NCBI RefSeq assembly: GCF_003865095.1
Contig: NZ_BHYK01000003.1
Span: 158,912 to 222,911, forward strand
Origin: Clostridium tagluense
Lineage (GTDB): Bacteria > Bacillota > Clostridia > Clostridiales > Clostridiaceae
Length of the DNA stretch: 64,000 nucleotides
Direction: 5' to 3'
This document shows, piece by piece, positions 37,486 through 46,106 of the stretch (its first letter is position 1; each line of letters starts with the position of its first letter). A program made the translations under genes and the position numbers. The notes beneath the pieces are model-generated. The model was not told where the DNA came from, did not search any database, and saw only the letters and a list, made by a program, of their open reading frames with translations.

Positions 37486-38595
37486 TTATTCACTTTTCCC
37501 ATTTATTTGCTCTGCAATTATTCTTGCTAAATACTTACCAGTATTTTTTACCTCTCCAATAGTATTACTATCTGAGCCTACTTCAATTAGCAGAGCATTA
37601 TCACTTCTATTCTGGTTATAGAAACTCATGCCGTAATCATAAGTACAGATTTCTTTGGGCTCTAAAAGACCTGGAAATAGTTTATTTGATGTTCCTATCA
37701 TGGAATCTATTAATTTCTTTTGCTTTGCATATCTAGGGTTTTTCTGTGTCACCACAAACATAAATTTAGCAACTTCTTCCCCATTTAATTTAGTAGTTAC
37801 TGCCTTTTTACTATCTCTATGTAAATCTATAATTAATTTAAAATCTCCATATTCCTTTAAATACTTATCTAAAGTAACTCCTGATTTTTTATAGGCCCCA
37901 TAATAATCACCTTTATCATTCACAGTTTTATCATGTATAACCGCAATTCCATAATTCTTTTCTAGTTCCTCTTCTATTACATCTCCTACAGCCGTTACAT
38001 TTTTTGTTCCATCTAAACTATCACTAACTTTGTTTGTATCCTTCTCTGAGGCTAAATAAGCTTCCGAGGTATGAGAATGATATATAAGCACTTCTGGCTT
38101 TGCATTATTTAGAGTTTTTTTCAATTTAGGATTATAAAGGTTTGCAATGACATTAGATTTTTGATTTGTAGCTTCAGCCTTACTTATTTGTTTTTCTCCT
38201 AAATTAAAGGGATTAAGAATAAATGTTTTTAAATTATTTACTTTATTGCTATTTTTTTTTGCATCCCCACTAGTTTCATTTTCGTTTAAATATGAAATTT
38301 CTCTTGTTATTATTGATATAGGATCCGAAATGTCTATCCCTAGAAATGATAGTGTTTGTAATTTTAAACTACTTTCACTTTTAGGAGACTGCTCCTGATT
38401 GCCTAGGGACTTAATTACAGATAATGTATTATCAATAACCTTAACATAAAAGTAATTCAAATAATTTCCTTCACTGTAGGCCAGAGCATTTTTAGGTAAA
38501 ATGATTCCAAATAAAAAAATAATCAGTAATGTGAAAATACTAAAAACAATTCTCACATTACTATTGTTTTGAATAGTGTGTTTTGAAAAGTTCAT
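37486..38595 (-). CDS. spoIIP: Stage II sporulation protein P
   Basis: SpoIIP is the amidase/endopeptidase that, with SpoIID and SpoIIM, thins septal peptidoglycan so that the mother-cell membrane can engulf the forespore. The 369-residue protein has an N-terminal signal-anchor (IVFSIFTLLIIFLFGIILP), a low-conservation linker, and the catalytic domain from about residue 160 with IYHSHTSEAYL, LIIDLHRDS and LIEVGSDSNT. The second ATG is used because GGGGGG lies 6 nt upstream. It follows gpr, the conserved gpr-spoIIP pair. Confidence 0.95.
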   Translation of the reverse strand: MNFSKHTIQNNSNVRIVFSIFTLLIIFLFGIILPKNALAYSEGNYLNYFYVKVIDNTLSVIKSLGNQEQSPKSESSLKLQTLSFLGIDISDPISIITREISYLNENETSGDAKKNSNKVNNLKTFILNPFNLGEKQISKAEATNQKSNVIANLYNPKLKKTLNNAKPEVLIYHSHTSEAYLASEKDTNKVSDSLDGTKNVTAVGDVIEEELEKNYGIAVIHDKTVNDKGDYYGAYKKSGVTLDKYLKEYGDFKLIIDLHRDSKKAVTTKLNGEEVAKFMFVVTQKNPRYAKQKKLIDSMIGTSNKLFPGLLEPKEICTYDYGMSFYNQNRSDNALLIEVGSDSNTIGEVKNTGKYLARIIAEQINGKSE

Positions 38596-38647
38596 TTTCA
38601 TCCCCCCTGTTTTTACAATATATATGAGGGAATATAGAAATTTATTA

Positions 38648-39622
38648 CTAGTTTAAGAACTTATTTATATCCTCCAGGTTTAGTGCTGGCTGCAAGGCTA
38701 TATTAAGTCCGCTTGCAATGATTTTAGAAAGAGAATTTATAACCATATCAATTTCCTTTGGTGTAACTACAAGATTACCAACATATGGATTTAATATCTC
38801 AGTTATCATCTTTTGCTTTTCTTCCTTATCAATGGATTTAAGCATATTATAAAATTCTCCCCCTGAATTTGCGGTTCTAATCATCTCATCAAGTACTAAG
38901 TCAATGGTATCATTAGCTAGCGTTGCTGCATCCACTACTGTTGGAACCCCAATAGCTATAACTGGTACTCCAAGTGTTTGCTCATTTATTTGCATCCTCC
39001 GATTTCCTATTCCAGCTCCAGGAGAAATTCCAGAAGTCCCTATTTGTATTGTTCTATTTACCCTATCCATCTTCCTCGAAGCCAATGCATCAATGCAAAT
39101 TACTAAATTAGGTTTAATTTTCTCAACCACACCTCTGATAATTTCGCCTGTTTCCATACCAGTTATCCCTAGCACCCCCGGCGATATAGCGCACACCGGC
39201 CTTATGCCTTCATCTATGGAATCTGGCACTAATTGTTTTAAATGCCTAGTGACCATTATTTTTGAAACAACTTTTGGACCTATAGCATCAGGAGTAACAT
39301 TCCAATTACCAAGCCCAACCACAAGCGCCGTCATACTATCTTCGAGTTTTATTAAGGGCTTTAATACCTTTCCTATTACAACGCTTACCCTATCCATAGC
39401 CTCACCATCATAGTGAACAAATTCTGGGATATCAATAGTTATATATGTACCTTTTGGTTTTCCCATCATTTTTTCTCCAACATCGCTGACTATTTTTACA
39501 TTAGTAATTTTAATATCACCCTCGCTATACTCTTCTACATCAACACCGCTAGTCTTACCATTACTCTGCGCACTGTATATCTCTTTAGCTTCCACCGCTA
39601 AGTCTGTTCTTATACTTATCAT
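38648..39622 (-). CDS. gpr: Spore germination protease GPR
   Basis: A 324-residue aspartyl-like protease that degrades small acid-soluble spore proteins during germination. The N-terminus SIRTDLAVEAKEIY is the short propeptide region removed on activation. ALVVGLGNWNVTPDAIGPKV, SPGVLGITGMETGEI and IDALASRKMDRVNRTIQI are diagnostic. The gene is expected to be forespore-expressed, but I could not identify a clear sigma-F/G promoter in the 385-bp upstream region; near 39649-39676 there is only a 14-bp near-direct repeat (TAGCTTTTCCTAA / TAGCCTTTTCCTAT). Confidence 0.96.
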   Translation of the reverse strand: MISIRTDLAVEAKEIYSAQSNGKTSGVDVEEYSEGDIKITNVKIVSDVGEKMMGKPKGTYITIDIPEFVHYDGEAMDRVSVVIGKVLKPLIKLEDSMTALVVGLGNWNVTPDAIGPKVVSKIMVTRHLKQLVPDSIDEGIRPVCAISPGVLGITGMETGEIIRGVVEKIKPNLVICIDALASRKMDRVNRTIQIGTSGISPGAGIGNRRMQINEQTLGVPVIAIGVPTVVDAATLANDTIDLVLDEMIRTANSGGEFYNMLKSIDKEEKQKMITEILNPYVGNLVVTPKEIDMVINSLSKIIASGLNIALQPALNLEDINKFLN

Positions 39623-39732
39623 AATTTCACCTCAACTAAATTTTAATATTAGCTTTTCCTAATAGCCTTTTCCTATTCTTAAAAAGTATTTATTTAAATT
39701 TTACATTTCTATAAAATTTAAAATTATATTAA

Positions 39733-39861
39733 ATCATCATCTGCGATGCTGCAATTAACGACTTCAGAAGGAGATTTAGACTACCACTGAAGTTTTCTTT
39801 TTGTTATAGTACATTACCCCCACTTATAAAAATAGGAGGCTTCCTTCTGAAATGTCGTTAA
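39733..39861 (+). repeat. 107-bp terminal-inverted-repeat element, copy 1, with flanking hairpin
   Basis: The core at 39755-39861 begins TTAACGACTTCAGAAGGA and ends TCCTTCTGAAATGTCGTTAA, imperfect terminal inverted repeats. It is preceded by a CATCTGCGATGCTGCAA segment. The whole unit recurs in opposite orientation near 57.2 kb with about 88 percent identity over the 107 bp. It encodes nothing. An inner CCCAC...GTAGGG pairing suggests RNA structure. It sits between gpr and the rpsT promoter, ending 28 bp before the -35 box. Confidence 0.85.
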
Positions 39862-39888
39862 AATTTCTATATGTAGGATAAGTTTAAC

Positions 39889-39917
39889 TTGAAGTGCTTT
39901 AATTTTAATGCTATAAT
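39889..39917 (+). promoter_or_regulatory. Sigma-A promoter of rpsT
   Basis: TTGAAG, a 17-bp spacer and a perfect TATAAT lie about 90 bp upstream of the rpsT start codon. Confidence 0.85.
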
Positions 39918-39930
39918 ATCAATTGTCTAT

Positions 39931-39980
39931 TGTCTATTAAATAGACTCGTATGCAGTTTTCCCCAAAACTGCTGATACGG
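39931..39980 (+). promoter_or_regulatory. Structured rpsT leader
   Basis: Two hairpins follow the promoter: GTCTATTAAATAGAC, then CGTATGCAGTTTT-CCCC-AAAACTGCTGATACG with one internal mismatch. The ribosome-binding site GGGGGGTG comes 13 nt later. The layout fits a ribosomal-protein autoregulatory leader, but I know no matching family. Confidence 0.5.
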
Positions 39981-40007
39981 ATTAAATACAAAGGGGGGTG
40001 AAAATGA

Positions 40008-40280
40008 ATGGCAAATATTAAATCTGCAAAAAAGAGAATTAAAGTTACTGAGGTTAAGACATTGAGAAATACAATGATTAAATCAGCTTTAAAAACTAAG
40101 GTAAAGAAATTCGAAACAGCTGTCGTTACTGGCAACGTTGAAGAAGCTAAAACTACATATGCAAACGTGGTTAAAGCTTTAGATATGGCTGTAACAAAAG
40201 GAATTCTTCACATTAATAAAGCAGCAAGAAGAAAATCAAGACTCGCAGCGAAGTTAAACAACTTAAGTTTAACTGCATAA
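40008..40280 (+). CDS. rpsT: 30S ribosomal protein bS20
   Basis: A 90-residue basic protein starting [21 protein letters not shown], with [13 protein letters not shown]-type C-terminal block ([18 protein letters not shown]), exactly bS20. An out-of-frame ATG four bases upstream is ignored because the bS20 frame begins at MANIK. It is divergent from gpr and convergent with holA, and has its own promoter and terminator. Confidence 0.98.
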   Translation: MANIKSAKKRIKVTEVKTLRNTMIKSALKTKVKKFETAVVTGNVEEAKTTYANVVKALDMAVTKGILHINKAARRKSRLAAKLNNLSLTA

Positions 40281-40285
40281 TAAAC

Positions 40286-40312
40286 AACCGGTGATGTCCA
40301 CCGGTTTTTATT
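40286..40312 (+). terminator. Terminator of rpsT
   Basis: An 8-bp GC-rich stem (AACCGGTG and CACCGGTT) with a 5-nt loop is followed by TTTATTTTTTTT. Confidence 0.9.
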
Positions 40313-40319
40313 TTTTTTG

Positions 40320-41354
40320 CTACATAACAGTCTTTATCATAAAGACTTCCATATTTATCTTATTATCAGTAGAAGTGCTTTTCAATGTTTTTTCCGTATC
40401 AAGGCATAGCTCAATATTTCTCTTTAGCCCTTTTAAAGTAAATTTCATACTCTGTGATATCATTTTTTCACATATATAAGGATGAAGCCTTAACTCCCCC
40501 GCCAAAATTTCTTTTGTTTTCCCGCTTTCAATGCCTAATTTAATATTAAATAAAAGATTGAATTGCCTGGCTATCATAAATAGTATAAGCGGAATCTTCT
40601 CTCCCTTATATATAAGTTCATTTAAAATGTCTAAGGCTCTTTTAATATTTTTCTGAGACAGATAATCAACTAAATTAAAAATATCATTTTCACTTTTTTG
40701 AGGCATCATAGCCAAAATATCCTCTTTTGTAATGTCTCTTCCCTCTGCATAAGAAACTAATTTTTCTATTTCATTAACTACGATATCCATATTATTATCT
40801 ACCTGACTACAAAATAGTGTAAGCTCAGCTTTCCCTATTTTACTACCTGCAGCTTGGAACAAATCCATACATTTTTTTTGGAGAACTTCACCCCTTAATT
40901 TATCAACTTTTATAACGCAGGCTTTTTTATCTAATTTTTTAATTTTAGCACTTGGTTTCTCTCTATCATTTGAAAACACATAATATATAATTAAAATGCA
41001 ATGAGGTGCGGGATTGCTTAAATATTCATTTAGCAATTGGAAATTCTCACTTTTCAAATCCCCGGAAGTTTTACTCCCGCCACTATCACTTAAAAATGAC
41101 GCTCTATATACCACCACTACTTTTTTATCACTCATAAAAGGCATGGTTTCACAAGATTCAATAATTGCCTCAAAATCAGCTTTGTTACCATCAAATTTCG
41201 AATAATTCAAATCCATAAAATCACTTTTCAGCACATTATCAGTTACAAATTTAACATGCTGCTTTATTAATTTTTCGTCCGATCCGCAAAATACATAACA
41301 ATTATCTAATTCATGTTTCTTTAACTTTCTCTCTAAATCCGTAAAATTAATCAA
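40320..41354 (-). CDS. holA: DNA polymerase III subunit delta
   Basis: The 344-residue delta subunit of the clamp loader, which opens the sliding clamp. The N-terminal part has CYVFCGSDEKLIKQHV, the middle ILIIYYVFSNDREKPSAKIKKLDKKA, and the C-terminal part LVDYLSQKNIKRALDILNELIYKGEKIPLILFMIARQ, all typical. It follows comEC by 20 bp, the conserved comEC-holA pair. Confidence 0.95.
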   Translation of the reverse strand: MINFTDLERKLKKHELDNCYVFCGSDEKLIKQHVKFVTDNVLKSDFMDLNYSKFDGNKADFEAIIESCETMPFMSDKKVVVVYRASFLSDSGGSKTSGDLKSENFQLLNEYLSNPAPHCILIIYYVFSNDREKPSAKIKKLDKKACVIKVDKLRGEVLQKKCMDLFQAAGSKIGKAELTLFCSQVDNNMDIVVNEIEKLVSYAEGRDITKEDILAMMPQKSENDIFNLVDYLSQKNIKRALDILNELIYKGEKIPLILFMIARQFNLLFNIKLGIESGKTKEILAGELRLHPYICEKMISQSMKFTLKGLKRNIELCLDTEKTLKSTSTDNKINMEVFMIKTVM

Positions 41355-41374
41355 AATATTTCCACCAACCCCTG

Positions 41375-43120
41375 TTAAAATTTTAAAACTTTGTTTCCTA
41401 GAATTATATGTTTATTTATTATTGTACCTTTAGGTGTATAAGTTTCATCCTTTTTTAATTTTATAATGCTTTTATATGCTGTAAATTCACTACCCCTATT
41501 ATTAAAAGCTTCTAGATTAGATTTTATATTTGATTTTTCTAAAAAGCATACTTGTGCTTCTAATTTATTACCATGACTGATTAACCTAATAATAGCTTTA
41601 CTAGAAAGGTTCATAGTTGAATCTCCTTTGTACCCCCGAAAAACACTATCTACTTTTACAGGCACTTTTAGATCCTTCACATTGATGTTACCTGTGGTCA
41701 CTGCAATTGTATCACTTCTATATTGTATTAAAACTATATCATTATTATTTACACTTATATAGCTAATCTCTGGGAAAACTTTATAATTTTGATATGCAAA
41801 AACAAAAATAACACAAAGGGGAAGGTACTTAAATTGCTCATATCCACTTTTAATTCCAAGATAACACAGATATAACCCAAATACAACTAAACTCTCTATA
41901 TAAGAAAAGTAAATTATTTCTGGTAATATTACACCTAAAATTTTTTGAATAAATTCTATAATTGTTAAAATGGTATACAGACCATAATTTATTAAATTGA
42001 ACAATTCTTGAACACCGCTAAGGATAAGCCCTATATTTCCTAAAACCACAACTACGGTATAAAAAGGTAATAACAATAAATTGCTAAAGAGAAATCCGAA
42101 ACTAAAAGTTTTTAATGTGAAAATTGCATAGGGCAGCGAAAATATTTGAGAACTTATACTTAAACTAAAAGATTCATTTAAAGCTTTGGGAAGCTTATAT
42201 AGCACCTTTTTTATTTTCTTATTAAACAATATAATTCCAAGAACACAAAGAAAAGAAAGCATAAACCCAATATCAAGAATATAGAAAGGTCTAAACAACA
42301 ATAGTATAATTGCAGCTAAGCTAACAGATGACAAGCTATCATATTTTTTATAAACTTTACTTGATATTTTTAATATAAAAATCATTATAAAAGCCCTTAT
42401 AGTAGATGATTGCCCTCCTGTAAATATCATATATAAAAAAGAAAATAAAAGGGCAATTTTATAACCAATAATAATTTCCAATGCTTTATACACTATTGAC
42501 ATATGTAGTCCTGAAACGCTTATAACATGACTGATGCCTAATTTTTTAAAATCTTCCTTTTGCGTCTTTTCAATAAAACCACTGTCTCCAAAACATACAG
42601 CCATGACTAGTGCCGTTTTTTCTTTTCCAAGTACTTTAGAAAATTTTTGATATAAGTCTTTTCTGAAACTTTCAACCTTTGATATTAAATCCTCATCACA
42701 TATTTTATAATCATTTACTATATATGTTCCAACTATACCTCTTTCATAAACTGGCATTTTCTTAAAATTACCAGTTATCCAAACATTTCTTCCCTCCGTT
42801 AATTCAAAGATATTACCCTCTAAAATAATTTTCTTGTTATTAGATTTTGCATAGCAAAAATAGTTACTTTTGTCTGAAATCCGAACTTTCACCTTTTGCG
42901 CATTTGGCAGGTTGATATTAAAATAAGAATAATAATTTATTGCAGAAGTAATAAAAAAACAAAGTATTAAATAATAAAATTTTTTATCTATAGTTAAATA
43001 CATAACAGCTAAAAAAGATGCAGCTATAACTGCACCTAAAATAGGACTATTAATTAAAATTAAAAACGTAAAGCATCCCATAAAAATTGATACTGCATAA
43101 TACACTAAAGGTCTAGCCAT
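41375..43120 (-). CDS. comEC: ComEC/Rec2-type competence channel protein lacking a functional metallo-beta-lactamase domain
   Basis: A 581-residue polytopic protein of the ComEC family, the DNA-uptake channel. The N-terminal helices and OB-like segment are followed by the Competence domain with KEDFKKLGISHVISVSGLHMSI and GGQSSTIRAFIMI. Full-length ComEC is usually 700-800 residues with a C-terminal metallo-beta-lactamase domain. Here that region is short. Its start, ISYISVNNNDIVLIQY then IAVTTGN, resembles the family FLDVGQGDSILI...ILIDTG strand with key residues lost, and no HxHxDH follows. Either the channel works without this domain or it is decaying. Confidence 0.88.
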   Translation of the reverse strand: MARPLVYYAVSIFMGCFTFLILINSPILGAVIAASFLAVMYLTIDKKFYYLILCFFITSAINYYSYFNINLPNAQKVKVRISDKSNYFCYAKSNNKKIILEGNIFELTEGRNVWITGNFKKMPVYERGIVGTYIVNDYKICDEDLISKVESFRKDLYQKFSKVLGKEKTALVMAVCFGDSGFIEKTQKEDFKKLGISHVISVSGLHMSIVYKALEIIIGYKIALLFSFLYMIFTGGQSSTIRAFIMIFILKISSKVYKKYDSLSSVSLAAIILLLFRPFYILDIGFMLSFLCVLGIILFNKKIKKVLYKLPKALNESFSLSISSQIFSLPYAIFTLKTFSFGFLFSNLLLLPFYTVVVVLGNIGLILSGVQELFNLINYGLYTILTIIEFIQKILGVILPEIIYFSYIESLVVFGLYLCYLGIKSGYEQFKYLPLCVIFVFAYQNYKVFPEISYISVNNNDIVLIQYRSDTIAVTTGNINVKDLKVPVKVDSVFRGYKGDSTMNLSSKAIIRLISHGNKLEAQVCFLEKSNIKSNLEAFNNRGSEFTAYKSIIKLKKDETYTPKGTIINKHIILGNKVLKF

Positions 43121-43164
43121 AATATACTGTCTTACTTGAAAATTTATTTGTTAAAAAGAACATA

Positions 43165-43407
43165 TTAATTTGTTCCATCCTTTTCTATTTCTATTATAAT
43201 CTCAACATTGTGGATATTAGGAATGGCATGAATCTGTTTTACATGAGGTATGCCCGTTTTATTTCTTATTTTAAAATAATTATAAGTAATTTCCTCCGCC
43301 GCTTTTTCCGATAAATTATTATAACTTATAAAATACTCTTCTTCTGGTATATCTAAAAAAATTGTATTACTTCCTATTATCTTTGTTTCAAATATATTTT
43401 CAAGCAT
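43165..43407 (-). CDS. Small protein, unknown
   Basis: An 80-residue protein (MLENIFETKIIGSNTIFLDI...) with no membrane segment or cysteine. The C-terminal KQIHAIPNIHNVEIIIEIEKDG alternates hydrophobic residues, suggesting beta strands. The ATG is 7 nt after GGAGG, which is a strong box and supports a real gene. It lies between comEC and the P-type-ATPase-like gene on the same strand. I do not recognise a family. Confidence 0.65.
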   Translation of the reverse strand: MLENIFETKIIGSNTIFLDIPEEEYFISYNNLSEKAAEEITYNYFKIRNKTGIPHVKQIHAIPNIHNVEIIIEIEKDGTN

Positions 43408-43494
43408 TTTCACACCTCCACAATTTTATTTTATCCAACAAATATTAAAATTAATCAGGGTATTTTTGTTTATTTTTCATTTTTCCAGCTGTGT

Positions 43495-46011
43495 TTAAGT
43501 AAGAATATTAAAAATGTACATAAAAATAAATATAACCTGTAATAATATATTAATAAGTGACAAAACATAAGAAACTTTATTTTTCAAAAAATGTTTTTCA
43601 TATATTAAGCTTATGGAAAATATGTTTTGGTATAAAACAAAAATAATAAAGCCTATGTGCACTGTGCTAATAGTTGTAAATTCCCCCATTAAGCCCAAAA
43701 TTAAAAAATATGTACCACTAGTAATAAATGAATTTATTACAGCAACTCTTTTTATATATTTATAGTTAATATTTTTCATGTCTTGATTTGTATTCCTGTT
43801 TTGAAATAGAATTGACATTCCTGAGCAAGGTATAATTATAAAATTTAAATATAAAATTTCAATAAGTGTAAATGGCATTTCGCTTCTAGTAATTAAACAA
43901 ACTAATATCATAAGGATTTCACTAAACCCTGCTACACTTACAAATAAACCCAATTCGTTTATATAGTTAATAATCTTTTTACTATATTGAACTAAATTAA
44001 TTATTTCGCTTAAATCATTTTCTTGTAAAAATAAGCTTGATAATTTTCTTACTACCGTGCTACATTCATTTCCTGTTGAAATGGATATACGGGACTTATT
44101 AAGGTATTCCAAATCCGTTAACCTATCCCCTACCGAAGCTATAGAATGGCCTTTAGAATTTAGACAGTTCACAATCTCACTTTTATGTTTAGATAAAATT
44201 TTGGAGAAAATGCTAACGCCCTCAATATTTTTTTCAAATTCTTCTTTGTCCATATAATCTATTTCTACCCCGGATAAAACTTCCTCTTTTTTCTGTGTAA
44301 GACCTATTAGTTTTCCAAAAGCTAAGCAAGCTAGTTTATTATCCTCTTCATCTATAATAAGCTTAACATTTAAGTCCGCACAGTTTTTCACTGCTGCATA
44401 TGAACTATCTTTTATAGGATTTTCAAAGCCCATTAGACCTACAAAAACTAAATTGCTTTCAATGTTTTCATCAATGCTAGGTTCATAATTGAAATTTCTA
44501 TATCCAAATCCTATAACATTATAAGCACTATTAGACATACCTATATGAACATTTATAATTGCTTTAATATCAATTTCTTTAATTTCCTTTTCTACACCAT
44601 TAATTAAAATATGCGTACACTTATTTAATAAACTATCAAGACCCCCTGATACATTAGCTCTATACCTATCCTCAATCTTATTCACAACAGTTTTTATCAA
44701 CCTATCAGAATCATAAGGTATTTTAAAAACTCTTTCTTGTTTCATTTCTAATCTACTTTTTTCTGCCAATTCTTCATTACAAAATTTAAGAATTGCATAT
44801 TCTGCTAAGTTCTCAATAGAATTATCATTTCCACTATAAGGTGCTCCACCACTTTCTAGTTTAGCATCATTGCAAAGTAATGCTATACTGATTATTCTTT
44901 CCATAGTGTCTTCCATAATAACACCTTGTTTTTCCACATCAACAAGCATATCGTCACAATACACTTGTCTAAAAACAAGTACATTCTCAGAAATACAACC
45001 AATCTTCTTTGTAAATATTGTAGTAATGTCCTTGATAAAATATATAGCAGAAATACTCTTTATGTACATATTTTTCTTCTTAAATCCACGGAATATAATA
45101 TTAAAAAATAAAAATAATATTATAATATAAATTGGCGAATAAGATGTCATAAAAACATATATAAGAGTGTTTATAATTTCATGAATTGAAAATTTATTGT
45201 ATAGGGTAAAAAGTAAAGTTATGGCAGCTACTATTATAGTAACTTGTGATACACTATTTGCAATTTTATTTAGTTTTTTAGTAAAAACCCTATTATCATT
45301 TTTATATTCCAGTAACGCACTTGCTATTTTACCAATTTGCGTATTCATACCCGTAGCAATAACTATACCTAGTCCAAATCCTTCAGTAACAATAGATGAT
45401 TTAAAAACCATATTCTTTATTTGAGAAAGATTTATTACCCCTCCCTCTATTTTCATAGAGTACTTTTCCACTTCATGTTTTTCACCTGTTACAGCAACTT
45501 CACTCACCTTAAGATCTTCGCATTCTATTATTCTAATATCCGCTGCCACATAACTACCTTTTTCTAAATAAAACATATCGCCAACCACTATTTCTTCACA
45601 AGCTATTTTACATCTCTTTCCATCTCGCAGTACATAAGAAAAAGCTGTGTTTAAATTATCAATTGCCATTAAACTTTTTTCTTCACTGTAGTCTCCATTA
45701 ATTAACATTGCAACACTTATTATCATTATTAAAGTTGCAAGACATGCTATAGCAGTTAACCCGTTGTAGAATAACATAGCTATAAAAGCGAAGGATATAA
45801 TCATCCACAATTGTCTTATTTCTCCAAAAATTAAAGTTAAAAGGCTTTGAGTTTTTGGCTTTAATATAAGATTTTCGCCATGTTTTTCCCTCATATGTTT
45901 AATTTTGTTTTCATCTAGCCCTAACCTACTGTCTGAATCTAAAATTCTCACTACCTTTGTCATTGTGTTTCCATACCATTGTTTCATATTAGTCAACCTA
46001 TCCTTTAGCAT
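43495..46011 (-). CDS. P-type-ATPase-like membrane protein lacking the phosphorylation aspartate (pseudoenzyme)
   Basis: An 838-residue protein with the complete layout of a calcium-type P-ATPase: N-terminal domain (ENKIKHMREKHGENLI), M1-M2, an actuator domain with VTGEKHEVEKY (TGE at 175-177), M3-M4, cytoplasmic P and N domains, and about six C-terminal helices. The catalytic DKTGTLTEN is KKIGCISEN, so the phosphorylated Asp is Lys335. TGD is IDE, GDGVND is GDRLTD (628-633), KGAPE is degraded, the M4 PEGLP and the M6 NxxTD ion-site residues are gone. The frame is intact, so it is not an ordinary pseudogene. A role as regulator, scaffold or lipid-handling protein would be speculation. Confidence 0.85.
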   Translation of the reverse strand: MLKDRLTNMKQWYGNTMTKVVRILDSDSRLGLDENKIKHMREKHGENLILKPKTQSLLTLIFGEIRQLWMIISFAFIAMLFYNGLTAIACLATLIMIISVAMLINGDYSEEKSLMAIDNLNTAFSYVLRDGKRCKIACEEIVVGDMFYLEKGSYVAADIRIIECEDLKVSEVAVTGEKHEVEKYSMKIEGGVINLSQIKNMVFKSSIVTEGFGLGIVIATGMNTQIGKIASALLEYKNDNRVFTKKLNKIANSVSQVTIIVAAITLLFTLYNKFSIHEIINTLIYVFMTSYSPIYIIILFLFFNIIFRGFKKKNMYIKSISAIYFIKDITTIFTKKIGCISENVLVFRQVYCDDMLVDVEKQGVIMEDTMERIISIALLCNDAKLESGGAPYSGNDNSIENLAEYAILKFCNEELAEKSRLEMKQERVFKIPYDSDRLIKTVVNKIEDRYRANVSGGLDSLLNKCTHILINGVEKEIKEIDIKAIINVHIGMSNSAYNVIGFGYRNFNYEPSIDENIESNLVFVGLMGFENPIKDSSYAAVKNCADLNVKLIIDEEDNKLACLAFGKLIGLTQKKEEVLSGVEIDYMDKEEFEKNIEGVSIFSKILSKHKSEIVNCLNSKGHSIASVGDRLTDLEYLNKSRISISTGNECSTVVRKLSSLFLQENDLSEIINLVQYSKKIINYINELGLFVSVAGFSEILMILVCLITRSEMPFTLIEILYLNFIIIPCSGMSILFQNRNTNQDMKNINYKYIKRVAVINSFITSGTYFLILGLMGEFTTISTVHIGFIIFVLYQNIFSISLIYEKHFLKNKVSYVLSLINILLQVIFIFMYIFNILT

Positions 46012-46047
46012 TTTTTATACACTATATAATATTCGTTGAATAAATTG

Positions 46048-46076
46048 GAGACTTTAGCATAAATAGCTAAAGTCTC
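46048..46076 (-). terminator. Hairpin between the MORN gene and the P-ATPase-like gene
   Basis: A perfect 11-bp stem (GAGACTTTAGC and its complement) with a 7-nt loop lies 31 bp after the MORN gene stop. The following bases are only moderately T-rich, so termination may be partial. Confidence 0.6.
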
Positions 46077-46106
46077 ACAATTTTAAAGCACAATATACCA
46101 ATAGGG

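Noticed and set aside
39623-39732. Sigma-F/G promoter for gpr
   Set aside because: Expected from biology, but no pair of boxes near the consensus could be picked out of the AT-rich sequence without forcing.
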